A stretch of 64,000 nt of DNA from Penelope pileata. Its lineage: Eukaryota; Chordata; Aves; Galliformes; Cracidae. The notes beneath the pieces are model-generated. The model did no database searches, was not told the DNA's origin, and saw nothing but the letters and a program-made list of their open reading frames with translations. Location: NCBI GenBank assembly GCA_013396635.1, contig WBMW01001608.1, forward strand, positions 131,333-195,332, in the 5' to 3' direction. Below, piece by piece: positions 27,701 through 41,100 of the stretch; position 1 is the stretch's first letter, and every line of letters starts with the position of its first letter. A program made the translations under genes and the position numbers.

Positions 27701-30700
27701 GGTAGTGATATGAAACCAATTGCTGTGAATAAACAGATACTAATTTATATGGTTTATGGTCTAATCCAGTAAAGGATTCTGGCTCTACAAAACCTTGGTG
27801 CTCCAGCGTCCTATTTTTACATCCTTGGTCCCCTATCAGGTATTCAGAACCTTGTTTTTAAAGTGATGTGCATAGGGAAAGACTTGGACAGCCCTCAAAA
27901 CAGCCAGCATGTTGTGCTTTGTCACAAACATAAGCTGACTGGAACTAACTGAGAAAAAACATGGAGATTTGTCCCACATATAAAATACTGCCTCCCTCTA
28001 AAGCCAGGGCTTTACCTGAGGGTTGCCTGTAAAGACAGGGCTCTACTCAGGGCTGTCTGACAGATGCCTCCATCCACTCAGTATCTACACCCTGATTCTT
28101 TGTATGAAAATAGGTTCCTGTGATCTTTCCTTCAAAACTTATGTTTCATTAAAACATAGCTAGAGGAGAAGCTGGCTTCTCATCTCCCTCTATATAACAA
28201 CTCTGTGATTAGAGCAGTCATAAAATCATGGGATTCATTGCTCCTGCCCTGAAAGGCCCCAGTTCACACTCCTCTCCCCCAAAGGAGGACTCTGACCATC
28301 AGTCCAATGGTTATTTTAGAAAACGCATTCTTGACCCTTCTACTGAAACAGTGCCCTTGAGGCCCCACAAAGAATTCAGGATTCCTTAGATCATAATCTA
28401 ATGTTTAGGTTATTCCCAGGGTTGGGACACACACCAAGTTTTCCTGGGATTATTTCTACCCTCTGTATCTTAAACTGCAGAATGTTCACACTACGACCCT
28501 CAATAAAAAGAAAAAAAAAAAAAACTGATTCTGGGAAGTAAGTACATCACTACCAGTGTGACCCTGCTATGTTTTGTCAAAAAGCCAGTCATGTCAGGTG
28601 GTCTGAGGGGCCAGGTCGTGCCGACAAGGTGACTTGGGTGGAGGAACAAAACATCATAGAGCTGGTATCCAGAGGACTTGGGCAAGAGCAGGCCCAAGGT
28701 GGAAAGTCCCAGGAGGAAAAATATGAATTATGAGGATAAAAACAGTGAGGTTTAGTAGGGCTTCCGCTTAGCAGAGGTTTTCTGAATCACACCTAAATTC
28801 CATCTGGGTTGCTCACTTCACACTATCTAGATTCTCCTGCAGACTGAAATATAAGTTTTGATAGAGACATCTTTGAGTTCAGCAAAATACCTGTTTATTT
28901 ATTGGGAAAAGAAACAAATAAACAAAAACACAAAGAAAGAACCAGTAGTTGTTGAGGACAGTTAACATTGAAATGGCTGAGTTGTTACCTTCACGGAATG
29001 ATCCTTGTCAGCACTCAGCTGGCAGATTATTCAAGTTACAGCGTACCTATGGCTAGGAATCATCTTGCAAGACTTAGAGCTTTACAATAAAACTGTCCTG
29101 TTTGTAGATAAACCCAAAAGAAAGAATTGTGCTCAATCCTATTTTCACTTCACAATATTCCTGAGGTGAAAATACATTTTTGCAGAAGTAACATGTTTAT
29201 TTTGACATTGTGACTAATGTCTTCCACTGCATGACTGAAACACTAGAGGAAGGCCTTACTAAATAGATGTGGTGAACTCTAGACCAAAGACACATTACTT
29301 TAAAACTTCCTTATTTGTGGCATTTTCTGTTTTGGTCTTTGTAAATTCTCTAAATAACAAGATGCACTTGTATCTCTGAACAGCACTTTAGTGAGGTGTT
29401 TATATTGCCGTCTAGAGTAGGAAAAGTCCTTCCACTGGACTTGTCAGGAATGTGAGGAAAAGAGATGATTTTCTCTTATTTCTTCTGGTTTCATAAATCC
29501 ATTTGCTAAGATCTGATGGCACACCTTGTAACTCCTAGTTAGGTATTCAGAATAACATGTGTATAAGTTAAATATAATTTGTGAAATATATGCCATATTT
29601 GATAAAAAAATGCATGTAGTCAGAATCATATGATGATTTAATTTGCATAGATGTAAAACCTGAATTTATTATACACAACCTATATTCGTAAAAGTAGACA
29701 GTCACCCGGTTTCCCTTTACTGGTTTAATCTGGCAGTCTCACTAGAGGCAACAGAATTTTTAGAAGCAGCCAAGACAAACCAGACACCAAGGGGAAGGAG
29801 CAGACAATGTGCTCGAAAAAGTGGTTAGCACAAATATTAATACAACTCCTTCAATCCTTTCCAAAATGAAAGTTTCAGATTGACAGAATGTGGAGAGGGC
29901 AATTAAGCAACAGAGAAGCAAGTCTGACGTCATTGTCGTGTCTGCCACAAGTTGATCTTTTCTTCCGTAAAGCAGAAGTTTTAAGAGGAAATCTACAGGA
30001 TGCAATTCACTTTTTCAGGTAATCACAAGATCTTCTGCAGCAGAGACGTGGAGCGGAAAGCAGTTACCATCTTGAAGAGAAGCTGAACGGTTTGAGGTAC
30101 CATGCAGCACCAGGGCCTGGAAACAAGTACCTTCGGTGAATGACTGGAGGAAACTCAAGCCAGTCTGCAGAAGGACAGATGAATTTGTTATGTTACTGAC
30201 ATGATATGCATTTCCGTGAACAGATTTTTAGGAGAGACATTCAGGTAGTGAGGTGAAGTAGGAGATTGTTGTCTAGCCAACAGATAGTAAGATAATCAAA
30301 AGACTGCAGAAATGCACTGAAGGAGCAGCCATGTTCAGAAAAAGTCATCAGAGTCTTTTCCACTGAGCCACCAGTGAGAACAGACATCAGATAAGGTTAT
30401 GATAAAGCTGATAATGGCTACTTGCATTTGAAATACTCATAGAAGGCCACTCCAGCTTGGTTGTATTTTTTTGCTGACATCTTCATCTGCAACAAATTAT
30501 AGTAATTTTAGTTGGAGCACAGTTTCTCAAACCAAGTCTTAACATGTCATTAGGCAGCTGGACAGCTATGGGCAGACCTTGCTAGTGAGCAGTCTTTTTG
30601 CTCTGTTTCACAGGTAATAGCACATGAGCACATTACAAAAGTCAGACTGCTGTTCTTGTAGGTTAAGAGGGAAAACAACTCAAATGTTATCTTCAATGTC

Positions 30701-33507
30701 TAATGTACTTAAAGTAAATCATGAAGAAAGCAAGGAATCATAAGAAGTGCTAGGTAGCATACAGTGTTTCTCAGTGCTGTAGCTATAGCTGTACATTATG
30801 AGCTGAAAATAAGTCATACTTTATAAGGTTGGAGTTTCTTGGGAATGACACAAGTATCTGAGCACTACTGAGAGTTCTGTTGTTCATCTGTGATTAAAGG
30901 CAGAAGACGATCTTCTCCATTAATTATGGGTCAACATAACTTTCATGTACGCATGCATTTATGCAGTGTTTCTTCTTAATATTGACCATTTCAAGCTCCA
31001 GCTAACATCAGATAAGAAAAAGAAATACATGCCATTTATTTGGTTCCAAGATCCATGAGGAGGCTTTTAACCCCATTCCACTCCCTGCCTTACTCCACTC
31101 CCCAGCTCTACTCTCTACTCATGTCTAAATATATTTACATGTCTGAAAGGAACTGGAAAGTATTTGTAACATTTCCCAGAGGATCTGATAGCTCTTCTTA
31201 CACGAAAGCTTATTTCTAAATAATTAACACTTTTCAGCAAGGGGCACCTCACGAAAGGCTTCTGACAGGTTCAGTCTACAGATTCACCAGTTTCACCACC
31301 TCACTTACAACATAAACATTTGGACAGAAATAGTTTCAGTTAATATTGTCCTTCACTTGAATAGGTTATGCCTGTAGTCCATACAGGATGGCTCATCAAT
31401 AACACGGTCTTTGGATAAATGTATTTTTACCACTGTTCAATGTCCATAAAACTCAAGAACGTCATGTGGATTTCTGATGCTCCTTCGCAGGCTCTAAATC
31501 CACCAGATCATGAGTGAATCATTGTGATTCATATGCTATTTCATTTTTGGCAGGTAATGTTGATGGTATTGGAGAACGATTATTTGAATGAGATCTGCAT
31601 CCACTTCCCCCAAATCTGGACTCAAAAAAACCTCAGAATGGAGCTGTCAGCATAAATACATACAAATATATACGAACACATATTCTGTATAGGTTTTGAT
31701 GTTACAATTCCAGACATCAGGGAGGAGCAGGATGAGCAGGACTTTCTATAGTTCCTGTAGAAGGTTGGGCAAGCAAACATCTGGGGATGGACACTGAGGA
31801 AGAGGAAACATTTATGTGTCAGTAATATGAAAGTTATATTGTACACCTGCTTTTTAGACATGCCATCTGCGCTCAGTCATACCATAATATGGCTTTGATG
31901 ACATGCCACAGCTAAAGGGCAGGCTTCACTGACATGAATGACACAACTCTGTAAAACTCACTGCTTAGTGATATAACTCTCACGGTATAGTGGTTGTCCC
32001 ACATGTTTTTCAGTGCTTAAACCCATGCTAAATATTTTGATACTGAAAGCAGCGAAGGAGAATTATGGTGGAAACCAATGCCCGCTAGGTAAGCAATAGC
32101 CCCTTATCTATACTAATGCTGAACTTCTCATTATATTTTGTTGGCCTATAGCTACACCATGACATCCAATGAATATTGTTTGCAATAACCTAGTAACAAG
32201 CAATTCTGTTCCCATTATTGCTCACAATCTCACATTAAATGTTTCTTTTTTCAGAGTAAACTCACTACATAGTTGAAAGGTATCACTGTGCTTTTTCAAA
32301 AGCTGGATAAACCTTGTATTTAGAAAAGGAAACATGATATATATTAAAAAAAAAAATCAGTAAATGCGTAATTTGACCGATATATAAAGTCAATGAAAAA
32401 TCAGGTCTATACTACATTTCTCTCTCAGAAAGCATTTTCCATAGTGTGCTTCAGAATTTCAAGAGGAAGCAGTGTGTAAATACAGAATTCAGTTCCAGTC
32501 CTGGATCTACTCTTCAATCCATGTGTGGCCTCAGGCAAATGCGTTAATTTTCCTGTTTCAGTTTCCCTGCCTTTAAAGTGGGGATAACACAACTAACCCA
32601 AACAGCTTAGCTGCAATTTATATGAATGAGTAACTTGATTATTAGATTTCTGAGACATGAAACATGATTATTATTAGGATTCACTGACCAGCTAGACAGG
32701 AGGGAGATACAAATACAGGAGACGGGTCTCTGCCAGCAGAAGTATGCTGGTTGGGCAGGCAGAGGAGTTCAGTCAGGAGGTAGCATTCCTTACCAAGGAG
32801 TTACAGAGGAGTGGAGAGCTGTGCCTCTAAAAGTGTGAACATCCCCTTTGTACTGACTTTCTCTTTATTGCTCCATGGTACCTAGAGACCATAAAAAGCT
32901 AAGTCCTTCTCTGAGAAACAAATAGGACCAAAGCACTACAACAACCCAGCTGCAGGCAAATAAATTTTTATCTGTGCATGAGAGGTGGATGTTATTTTCT
33001 AGTGGAAATGTCAGAATTGATTAAAGCCTTAGCATTTCTATTTAAAACGAGAGTAGTGCTTGATACATTTTAAAGGGAGAAAAAAGTCAGAGGCGTGATA
33101 ACGTGGAGATAATGGGGTGGATTCATTTGTGGCTTGCTGCAGGGACTTGGTACTCAGGACACCAGGGCTGAATTCACCCCCATGTACGTAGTGCAAACAG
33201 GAGTGCCTTTTAATAACTATAAAAAATAGTTTCCCTGCTAGCAAGGTCACTTTTATTAATTGTTATTCTTAATATTAACCTTTGGGCTTGTGTATCCTCC
33301 ACAGATTAATGATTATTCAATAACCATGCTACAAGGTTGCACTTTCTAACACCAAATAATAGAAGAGCACAGCGCAGGTTAGCTAAGGAGAGCATTGAGG
33401 TATCAACTTCACAGTCTCTGTCTTGCTTCTGAGGCATGCAGAGCTGCCTACAGGAACTGTAGCTGCCAATTCCCAGAGCTGAAAGAGGAAATGTGCCTTA
33501 AAGTCAA
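18791..33507. other. AT-rich intergenic desert, no gene recognised
   Basis: About 14.7 kb without a supported exon, RNA gene or mobile element. Open frames do not exceed about 165 codons (22341-22838) and carry no known domain. Simple sequence includes an A-run near 19600-19616, an (AAC)n stretch near 23870, an AAATA-rich tract at about 23928-23982 and a T-run at 25279-25299. Parts could be regulatory, because flanks of developmental genes often are, but nothing is provable here without alignment. Confidence 0.55.
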
Positions 33508-33515
33508 AATAAAAT

Positions 33516-33552
<37 letters not shown>

Positions 33553-33554
33553 AG

Positions 33555-33596
<42 letters not shown>

Positions 33597-33620
33597 GAAA
33601 GAAAGAAAGAAAGAAAAAAG
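33508..33620 (+). repeat. Long A-rich tract grading into (GAAA)n
   Basis: About 110 bases of A with scattered G, ending in repeated GAAA units (about 33590-33615). It lies about 250 bases left of the distal CpG island. The lysine-rich and phenylalanine-rich frames across it are artefacts of this tract. Confidence 0.9.
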
Positions 33621-33869
33621 GATGGGGCTGACATCCAGGGTCCCCTCTCAGCCTCGTTGGGAATAAGGAGCAGCCCCAACTTTCAGGGAAAACTGCACTC
33701 ATTGCCAGGTTCACTTTCCAGGAACTCCACATCCAAACCATGCAGCGGCGAAGATGGGAAAGAAGGTCTTAAAAACAAAAGAACAGAGAGAAAGTCCCTC
33801 CCCACGGAGAAGTTACACGAATAAAGACAATTCTCAAACAGCGCTGCTGAGGAGCACATGGTGCCAGGT

Positions 33870-35130
33870 GACACAGCAGCCGAGAGAGCGGCGCGGGCGG
33901 GGGGAGGGGGATGCGCGGTTCCCGATAACAGCGGCGCGGCGGCACTCGCTCCGCTCCGGGCCCCGACGGGGGCTGCGCGCCCCCCGCCCGGACGGCCCCG
34001 GCCCGGAGGCTCTCAGCGCGGATCGGAGCTGCCGCCGGCGGCCGCGGGGTGTTCGCTGCCCGGGAGAGGCGGCGGGGGGCGGGCAGGGGGCAGGCGCGGA
34101 AAGAAAGGAGCGGGGGAAGAATGAAGGCAAAAGGGAAAGCGGGGAGGGGGCCGAGAGTGCGGGGGCAGAGGGAGGGCTGCATGCGTGTGTGTGTCCCACC
34201 TGACTCCCGGCTCGGCGAGGAGTGCAGGGACACAGACACGCACACACACATCACACACACACGCAGCCGCCGCTNNNNNNNNNNNNNNNNNNNNNNNNNN
34301 NNNNNNNNNNNNNNNNNNNNNNNNNNNNNNNNNNNNNNNNNNNNNNNNNNNNNNNNNNNNNNNNNNNNNNNNNNNNNNNNNNNNNNNNNNNNNNNNNNNN
34401 NNNNNNNNNNNNNNNNNNNNNNNNNNNNNNNNNNNNNNNNNNNNNNNNNNNNNNNNNNNNNNNNNNNNNNNNNNNNNNNNNNNNNNNNNNNNNNNNNNNN
34501 NNNNNNNNNNNNNNNNNNNNNNNNNNNNNNNNNNNNNNNNNNNNNNNNNNNNNNNNNNNNNNNNNNNNNNNNNNNNNNNNNNNNNNNNNNNNNNGCCCCC
34601 ACCCGCTGCCACGGGAGGGGGGACCGGGGATGGCGGAGAGGGAAAAAAAAAAACGAAAAGTTTAGCAAACTTCTTCCGCGGCCCCGCGCGCTTCCAGGGC
34701 GCCGGCGGCAGCCCCGACAGCGGGGGGCGAGGGGCGAAGCGACGCCCCAGGGTGGGATGAGGGCTTCCGCGGGGCGCGGAGGTTGCGCGGGCGGCTGCGG
34801 GGAGCCGAGCCCCGAGCAGCGCGGCGGTGGGACCCTCCGGGAGGCGGCCCCCCCGTGCCCGCCCGCAGCACGACCCGGTGCTGCCGCTGCCGCGGGGAGC
34901 GGCGCCGGGAGCGCGGCAGTGCGCTCCAGGATTTTATTTTTATTTGTTATGATTTTTTTTTTTTTTTCCGTCGGCAAAGCCGGCAGCCGAGGTTCGCCTC
35001 AAGCCGCCGCGCTACTGTCGCCGTCTGTACTCGCTGCGCAGGGAGCGCTCCCGACAGGCACCTGCCCGGGCCGGAGTTTCCCTCCGCCCGTCCCCGGGCT
35101 GCTCCGACTGCTGGAGAAACTTCGCTAGAA
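33870..35130. promoter_or_regulatory. Distal CpG island with assembly gap; candidate alternative promoter
   Basis: Abrupt switch from AT-rich DNA to very GC- and CpG-dense sequence (many CGG, GCGCG and CCGCC words), interrupted by 320 N. A (CA)n-like tract borders the gap on its left (about 34230-34262). In birds such an island normally marks a transcription start. It lies about 21 kb upstream of the SATB1 coding start, and SATB1 is known in mammals to use several alternative first exons. It could therefore be a distal SATB1 promoter, a promoter for an antisense or long non-coding RNA, or both. I find no strong plus-strand donor next to it, but the gap may hide one. Confidence 0.6.
34275..34594. 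other. Assembly gap (320 N)
   Basis: Run of 320 undetermined bases inside the distal CpG island. Frames that cross it have no meaning. Confidence 1.
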
Positions 35131-38100
35131 CGCAAGTTTGCTGAAATACCCGGCAGCAGCTCGGGAGCTGAAATGAGTTGAAAATGACGAAAGCTCTCTG
35201 CTGGTTTTAGTCAGCCCAACTGAGCGTGGTGCTTCTGTGCAAATAATTCACAAATTTGGGCGCAGAGAGTCGAAGCATGTGGCCCGGCAGTGCCCTTTCC
35301 TCCTGCTCCGCGCTACCTGGGCGACAGCGAGCAGCAGCCCTCATCGCCACTTTCTATTATTTCGGTGTAGCGCCTTCGTATATTTCCCTGCTGTAGTCTG
35401 CTGGCAAACATTAGCATTCAAGCTTACATTTTTGACAAATGTGCAGACAGGAATAGCATGAATAGGCATCTTAAATATTAACAACCTAAGCATCTGTTGT
35501 GAAACAAGTTTAATATATTTACTCTGTTTTTCTCACATTGTTAGGAAAGGTTACAATAAGTGTAAAATTTCAGCTGTAGTTAGCACAAGGAAGGCTTGGA
35601 TATTTCACTATCTCCTCAAGCATTCAACGCAATCACCGGATAGAAATGTGGCAAATCAGGCGCACTATTCAAAACCAACTCAAAACAGTAAGCGGAGAGT
35701 GTAAAGACATGAATATATGATGTTCTTTGTAATTTGTACCTTCTTCTGACTGCAGCACCGTCTGTAGAATTTTAGAGGACTCTTTTCACTTCCATATTCT
35801 ATATGCTCTTTAATACATTTATACATCCACTCATTTTCAGATCCATTCTCTATTTGAGGCTGTTGTTGGCATCGTCTTACTTCTCAAGGTGAAGCAATGC
35901 TTTGCGCAGAAATGTGTAATAACATAGAGCAGGTAGCAAAATGAGCAAGCAGAAAATGTAACGTGTTCACGCACAGGCGTGCATCTCACCAGAGAGCAAG
36001 CATACATCGTAAGGCAGTAGAAGAAAAATGAAAATCACGGGCTGGTGTGCTGTGTGTGCCCACTCCTGAATACAAACAGCTAGTGGAAAAGAAACAACCT
36101 ACTCCGAGGAATTCCTCCATCCCTGGAATAAAACTATTCGAAATAGAACAAGAGCACAGAAGAGTAAAGTCTCCAAACAGACTGTAGAGTTATTTCAGGA
36201 ATCAGTGCATTCCTTCCCTTTTTCCCACAAGTTCAAATATGTAATAAATAAGTCCTTTGTATGCAAAAGAGTTTACTGGAACAAAAAATATTTAAATGGA
36301 ATGCTTTTTGTGCGTACACTTTGAAAAATGAGCTGTTTCCTTTTTATACTCTTTGTTGCTAATACTTTAAATAGGAAAGTGGCTCTCTTGGTTTCTCCCC
36401 TCCTGTTATTTCGGCACCACACTCCAACCCCAACCTGCTGCTCACTCCCAGCAAGCGCTGCAAAGCAGGCAGAGTCAGCCCGCAACTCACGAATGGGACG
36501 CGGTGCTTTGCCACAGAGAGGAGTGGAGAGGCTGTGCTACAAAAGCCCAGAGCTGTGCAAGAGCAGGGCATCTTTTCGGTGTGCAGCCTAGGCCCCGCGG
36601 GGCAGCTGATGAGCACCTGCCCTCTGTGGCTGCGCTTCCCAGCTGAGAGTGGGCAGCACTGCCAGCGGCCCTGCCACAGCCCAGCAGCACCGCAGCCACC
36701 ATCTCGCGGGGACACAGGCGCGTCCACCACAGCCCTCGGCCCGGAAACCTCTCCAGAGTGGGGAAGTCCTGAGCGAGCACTGACTCATCCTACATTTCAG
36801 GTTTGGGGTAGAGAGGGGTTTAAATGCTTGCGACTGCGGTTTAGGAGATGCTCGGCTGAAGCCCGTTGTCCTTGGAAAAAATCCCACCAATCTTTTAGTT
36901 GCATCAACTACTCAATTTTTGGAAGTGATGCCACCTTTTTATTGTTACCTCTTTTTTAATCTAGGCATTATCGGATAGATTCAAAGTCCTTCTTAAGGTT
37001 TCAAGTTGTATTTTGGAAAAAAAAAAAAAAGCAAGGAGATTATTTTATTAATAAAATAGATGGCATTATAAAGAAAAATATATTAAAAGTATATATTAAA
37101 AGTAGGTTTCTGAATCAAAAATGGAAGGAGCATGACTTCTGAAATGTTTCAGTCACAGTTCTAGGAACTACGCTATTTTAACACAGACACTACAGAAGCA
37201 TTTTATTGCCTTCTTGTACAAAACTGCCATTGCTCTCTCTAGATATATTTAATATATATCCAGTGAAGCCACAAAGTTTCCTTCCACAACAGTTTAAACA
37301 CATCTGGAACATTTTACTTTCTTATAATTTATGTTAATAGATGTAGAGTGTATATACAATCTTCTCAGAAATCATCGCTTTTTCCAAAGGGGAATTTTTT
37401 TACTTTCAGTCAGGGAATATATTTGTAAGAACAAAATAACTCAAAGTATAGGCAATTCTATATATCATTTTATTTTCTGTTATATTAGGTTGATTATATA
37501 AAGCTTTCATTTAGAGCAATGGGATGATGAAATTACAGAGGAGTGATTGGCTCTTGTTTTTTCAAATGGTTCAAGTTGAGGGCTGCAAAAATGAATGTTT
37601 TTGGTTAAGTTTGTTGAGTATGTAGTATTTTTCATAGAATTTTGACAAATTAATTTAATAGGAAAGCCACAAGTCTCCTAGCACGAGAGGCTATATTTTC
37701 AGGTAAAATGGGAGTTCTGTTTTTGCCATTATAGGCATCAGGCTTCAGTAATCTGCTCCTCTTGTGGAATGAACACTTTCTACTTAAAGCTATCATGCAC
37801 CTACTGTTTATTTACGCTGCATTAAACTGACAGCACAGCAATCAGAGGAAAAATATGACTTACTTTCCTGAAGTAAACACCAGTTTATAGGTTAGTGCAT
37901 GTATTTATATTCCTGTCGCCACTAAATAATGGCTGTCTCCATTTTAATATCTACCTGTGGTGCTATCCAGGGCAGCTGGCTCTCCCTTGTTTGAAACGGA
38001 GAAAAAAGAAGAGCAGGGCAGGGGAAGAAAAGAAAGTTTTCGTATCATTCCTTGGGAACTGTATAGAAAACTGATTCAGTATGCCATTCTGTGGCATTCA

Positions 38101-41100
38101 GAAGCTGGTTTTAAAGACACAGTATTCGGTTTTGCTTGGTGTATTTGAATTGCATCTCAAACAGGGAAAACAGAATTCCTTAACAGTATTTGTCTATCCA
38201 AGTCACTGAAATTGTATATTCAGGCAACGGCAGATTAAGGGCAGAAGCATTTTATTAATAACTGAAAGCACATATGTGTGTGTGATGAAAAATGTTCTGC
38301 AAATCTGTCACTATGCAATCAAGTGCATTTTTTAAACTTTAGTTGTCACAAAGTTGCTACTGGTTCTTAAAAAAAAAAAAAAGTAAAACAGTTTGATGGT
38401 TAAAAAGTAACTTACAGTTCTTATTACTTATTATACTGAAATTTTGCAATTTTATAAAGTCCATGTCAGAAAACCCCATGGGTATTACTTCTCATCTTGA
38501 ACTAGTGAGTCCAAGTAGCTCACTTTTCAGCTGAGGATAACTGCAGGGAGAGTAACTCACAGTTTATAGAAAGCATCCCTAAATTCTCTGTCAGAGTGTT
38601 CCATTAATAATCTTTACCCGAGACATCCATTTTTTTTCCCTAAGAGTCTGGAAATTATTGTATTTAACATTAAGTTATTATATGTCAGTTCTCATGTGAG
38701 CGGTACTGGTACCACAAACTCTCAACAGCACCTGACCACGATTTGTAACTGTTACTTCAAAAAGGATGTGCTATAATGATCCCTGCTAAAATGTAGGTGT
38801 TTTCTAACGTGTGCCATCCTGTGGCATCTAAGCTTACCACAGTTAGCACCAACACTTTGTTGCCTAATTGATATCTACATGCTGCTTTGCAAATGTTGAC
38901 TTTCTAATGGTTCCTGCACTGCATGCTCTCAATAAGTATAAATCTAGATGATAGAGATTAGTTTTATAGGGAATTGCCAGTCCTGACATCATTCACATGC
39001 TCTGACCTGGTACTTGTGTCCTGTACCAGCTGTGATCTACCCTTAGTCTGTGTACTATGGTAGGAATAGCATAGCAATAATAGGGTACAGGAGTAGAGCA
39101 GAGTTATATACCTCAGGCATTGTCTGAATTGTAAATATCTTCTTTTAAACTTGCTGGGCCTGACTTTCTTCTCAAGCACACCGGGGGAATCTCTGCAGAG
39201 TCTGTAGACCTTCATTTCAGCAGTTCTGTTATGGCATCAGTGTTAGCTGTTCAGATGGGCTGTGGGACTCACTATCATGTATTACATAGCATTTATGCCA
39301 AGGTCACCTTTTTGCTATTTAGTTAGAATGCCAAAATTCTGCAATTTCTTCTGAGATCAGTTTTCCAGCGAGACTGTAGGCATGAGTGTATGCCAGGGTT
39401 GGCGCAGGCCATAAGACCTCCTCTCACAGGAGCATGGGCCTGGTCCTGGCCTTCAGCTGTTGTAAAGCAGTGTTGGAAATGCTTCTCCACTGCTGTAGGT
39501 TCGCAAGAGTTAGTTTGTGCTCTCTCCTGCTTTCCTGTTATGAACTGCAGGCTAGATGAACAGATGAATCTGCTCATCTGCAGGTAGACCTCAGTAACCT
39601 GAACTGCACCTGGGAGCGAAGCTTCAGGATGGGCCCCGTCTGTCAGCTGTGTTGGCCTTGCATAACTCCCAGCCACTATCTGCTCTATCTCTTTCCCTTG
39701 GCACATTATGACATGATATGACCTGAGGAGATGAGGGAGGTGCTTTAAACCTAGAGTGCACCTCATCTTCCCAGGATCCTGCTCTGACAGGATTTATTTG
39801 GCCAGCAGCAATCGTTTGTGCGTCGTTCCACTTGCTGCTCCATATAAGAAGTGGTGATGCACTGGGATCATGTGTATCCAGAGGACTGTCTCCTGACCTT
39901 TTCTGGTGTCTGGGGTCCTGATTCTGTTTTCAGCTCCAGCACTGGCAAGATGTGTGGTCTTGGCTAAAGCACTGATTGCAGCATGTTTAAAATCCTTGAT
40001 GTCTTAAACCCATGAGTGCCGAAACACTCAACTTCATATGAAAGAAGAGGAAGCTACAGTACACAATCTCTCTCAGAGGCCTTAATATGCCTCTGGTTAT
40101 TTTACCTATCTATAAAATTATCAATCTGTATGTTTCATAGAGCTCTAAAGAATTAATTAATTCTTTGTATTTGTAAATCAATCCCAAAATAGAAAACATG
40201 ATACAAGTGCAAAGAATTGCTGCTCTGAACTCCAACCCACATACAAGGGTATGACAATGGCATTTCCTTTTCAGCAACTGCACTTGGAATGTGCCTGTTA
40301 GTAACAGCCAGGTAATTAAAAACATTTGCAATAGACAGGATAAAAATTCTAAATATCGTACACGCTCTGTGTTCCCAATTTTAATGAATCAAATAAATGA
40401 CAGAAAAAGAAGGAGCAGAGAGAGAGTGAGAGTGTGCATGCATGCAGATTCACAGAGAAACCAAAGGCAAAAAATAAGTGAGGAGAAATTTCAGAATGAG
40501 TTTTAAAATGTTTATAATCAAAGATTAAATTAACATTTTTGTGCAGATCTGTGTTGGAAAGACTTTAAATCATCAATGCTTTTCGTCATAGGTGGGCTTC
40601 CTTGGTAAACGTGAAGTTTCAAGAATAATTAGAGGCACCTTAAAACTTTAAAAATGACGGTTTTAGCTTCTAAGGATTCAATGTAATATAATAATACTGT
40701 ATGCTTTTTACTGTACTTCTGCGCTAGACATTTAATTACAGTCTTTGTGAGACATGTTATCTGTATAGTAACCAGTGCATAAAAAGAATGATATATACTT
40801 CTACATACAAGCTCTTGCTTGCCAGCTTTCTTTTTAAGATTATAGATTAAGATCTCCAATCCAGAATGTTCATGTCTTCAATCAAAACAACTTAATTTTA
40901 GACAATTTTCAGAGGGAATGGGGCATTCAGTGTAAAAATATTTCTTCTCTAGTTAGTTTTCTTTTTACAATAATACTTGAACTGTTTTTTTTCTGTGCAA
41001 GAGCCCAAAGTCAGCACTTCTTTGCTTGTTCAAAGGATAGAGTATAGAACAACAAATGAAAAAGCATGTTTAACTTGCTTATTGAGACACATGATTCAAA

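Noticed and set aside
33769..34977. Long minus-strand open frame (402 codons) through the distal CpG island
   Set aside because: It is open mainly because it crosses 320 N and CpG-rich DNA, where stop codons are rare. The translation is low-complexity Pro/Ala/Arg.
34049..35128. Long plus-strand frame (359 codons) through the same island
   Set aside because: Same cause: gap bases plus GC-rich sequence. No domain and no flanking splice logic.
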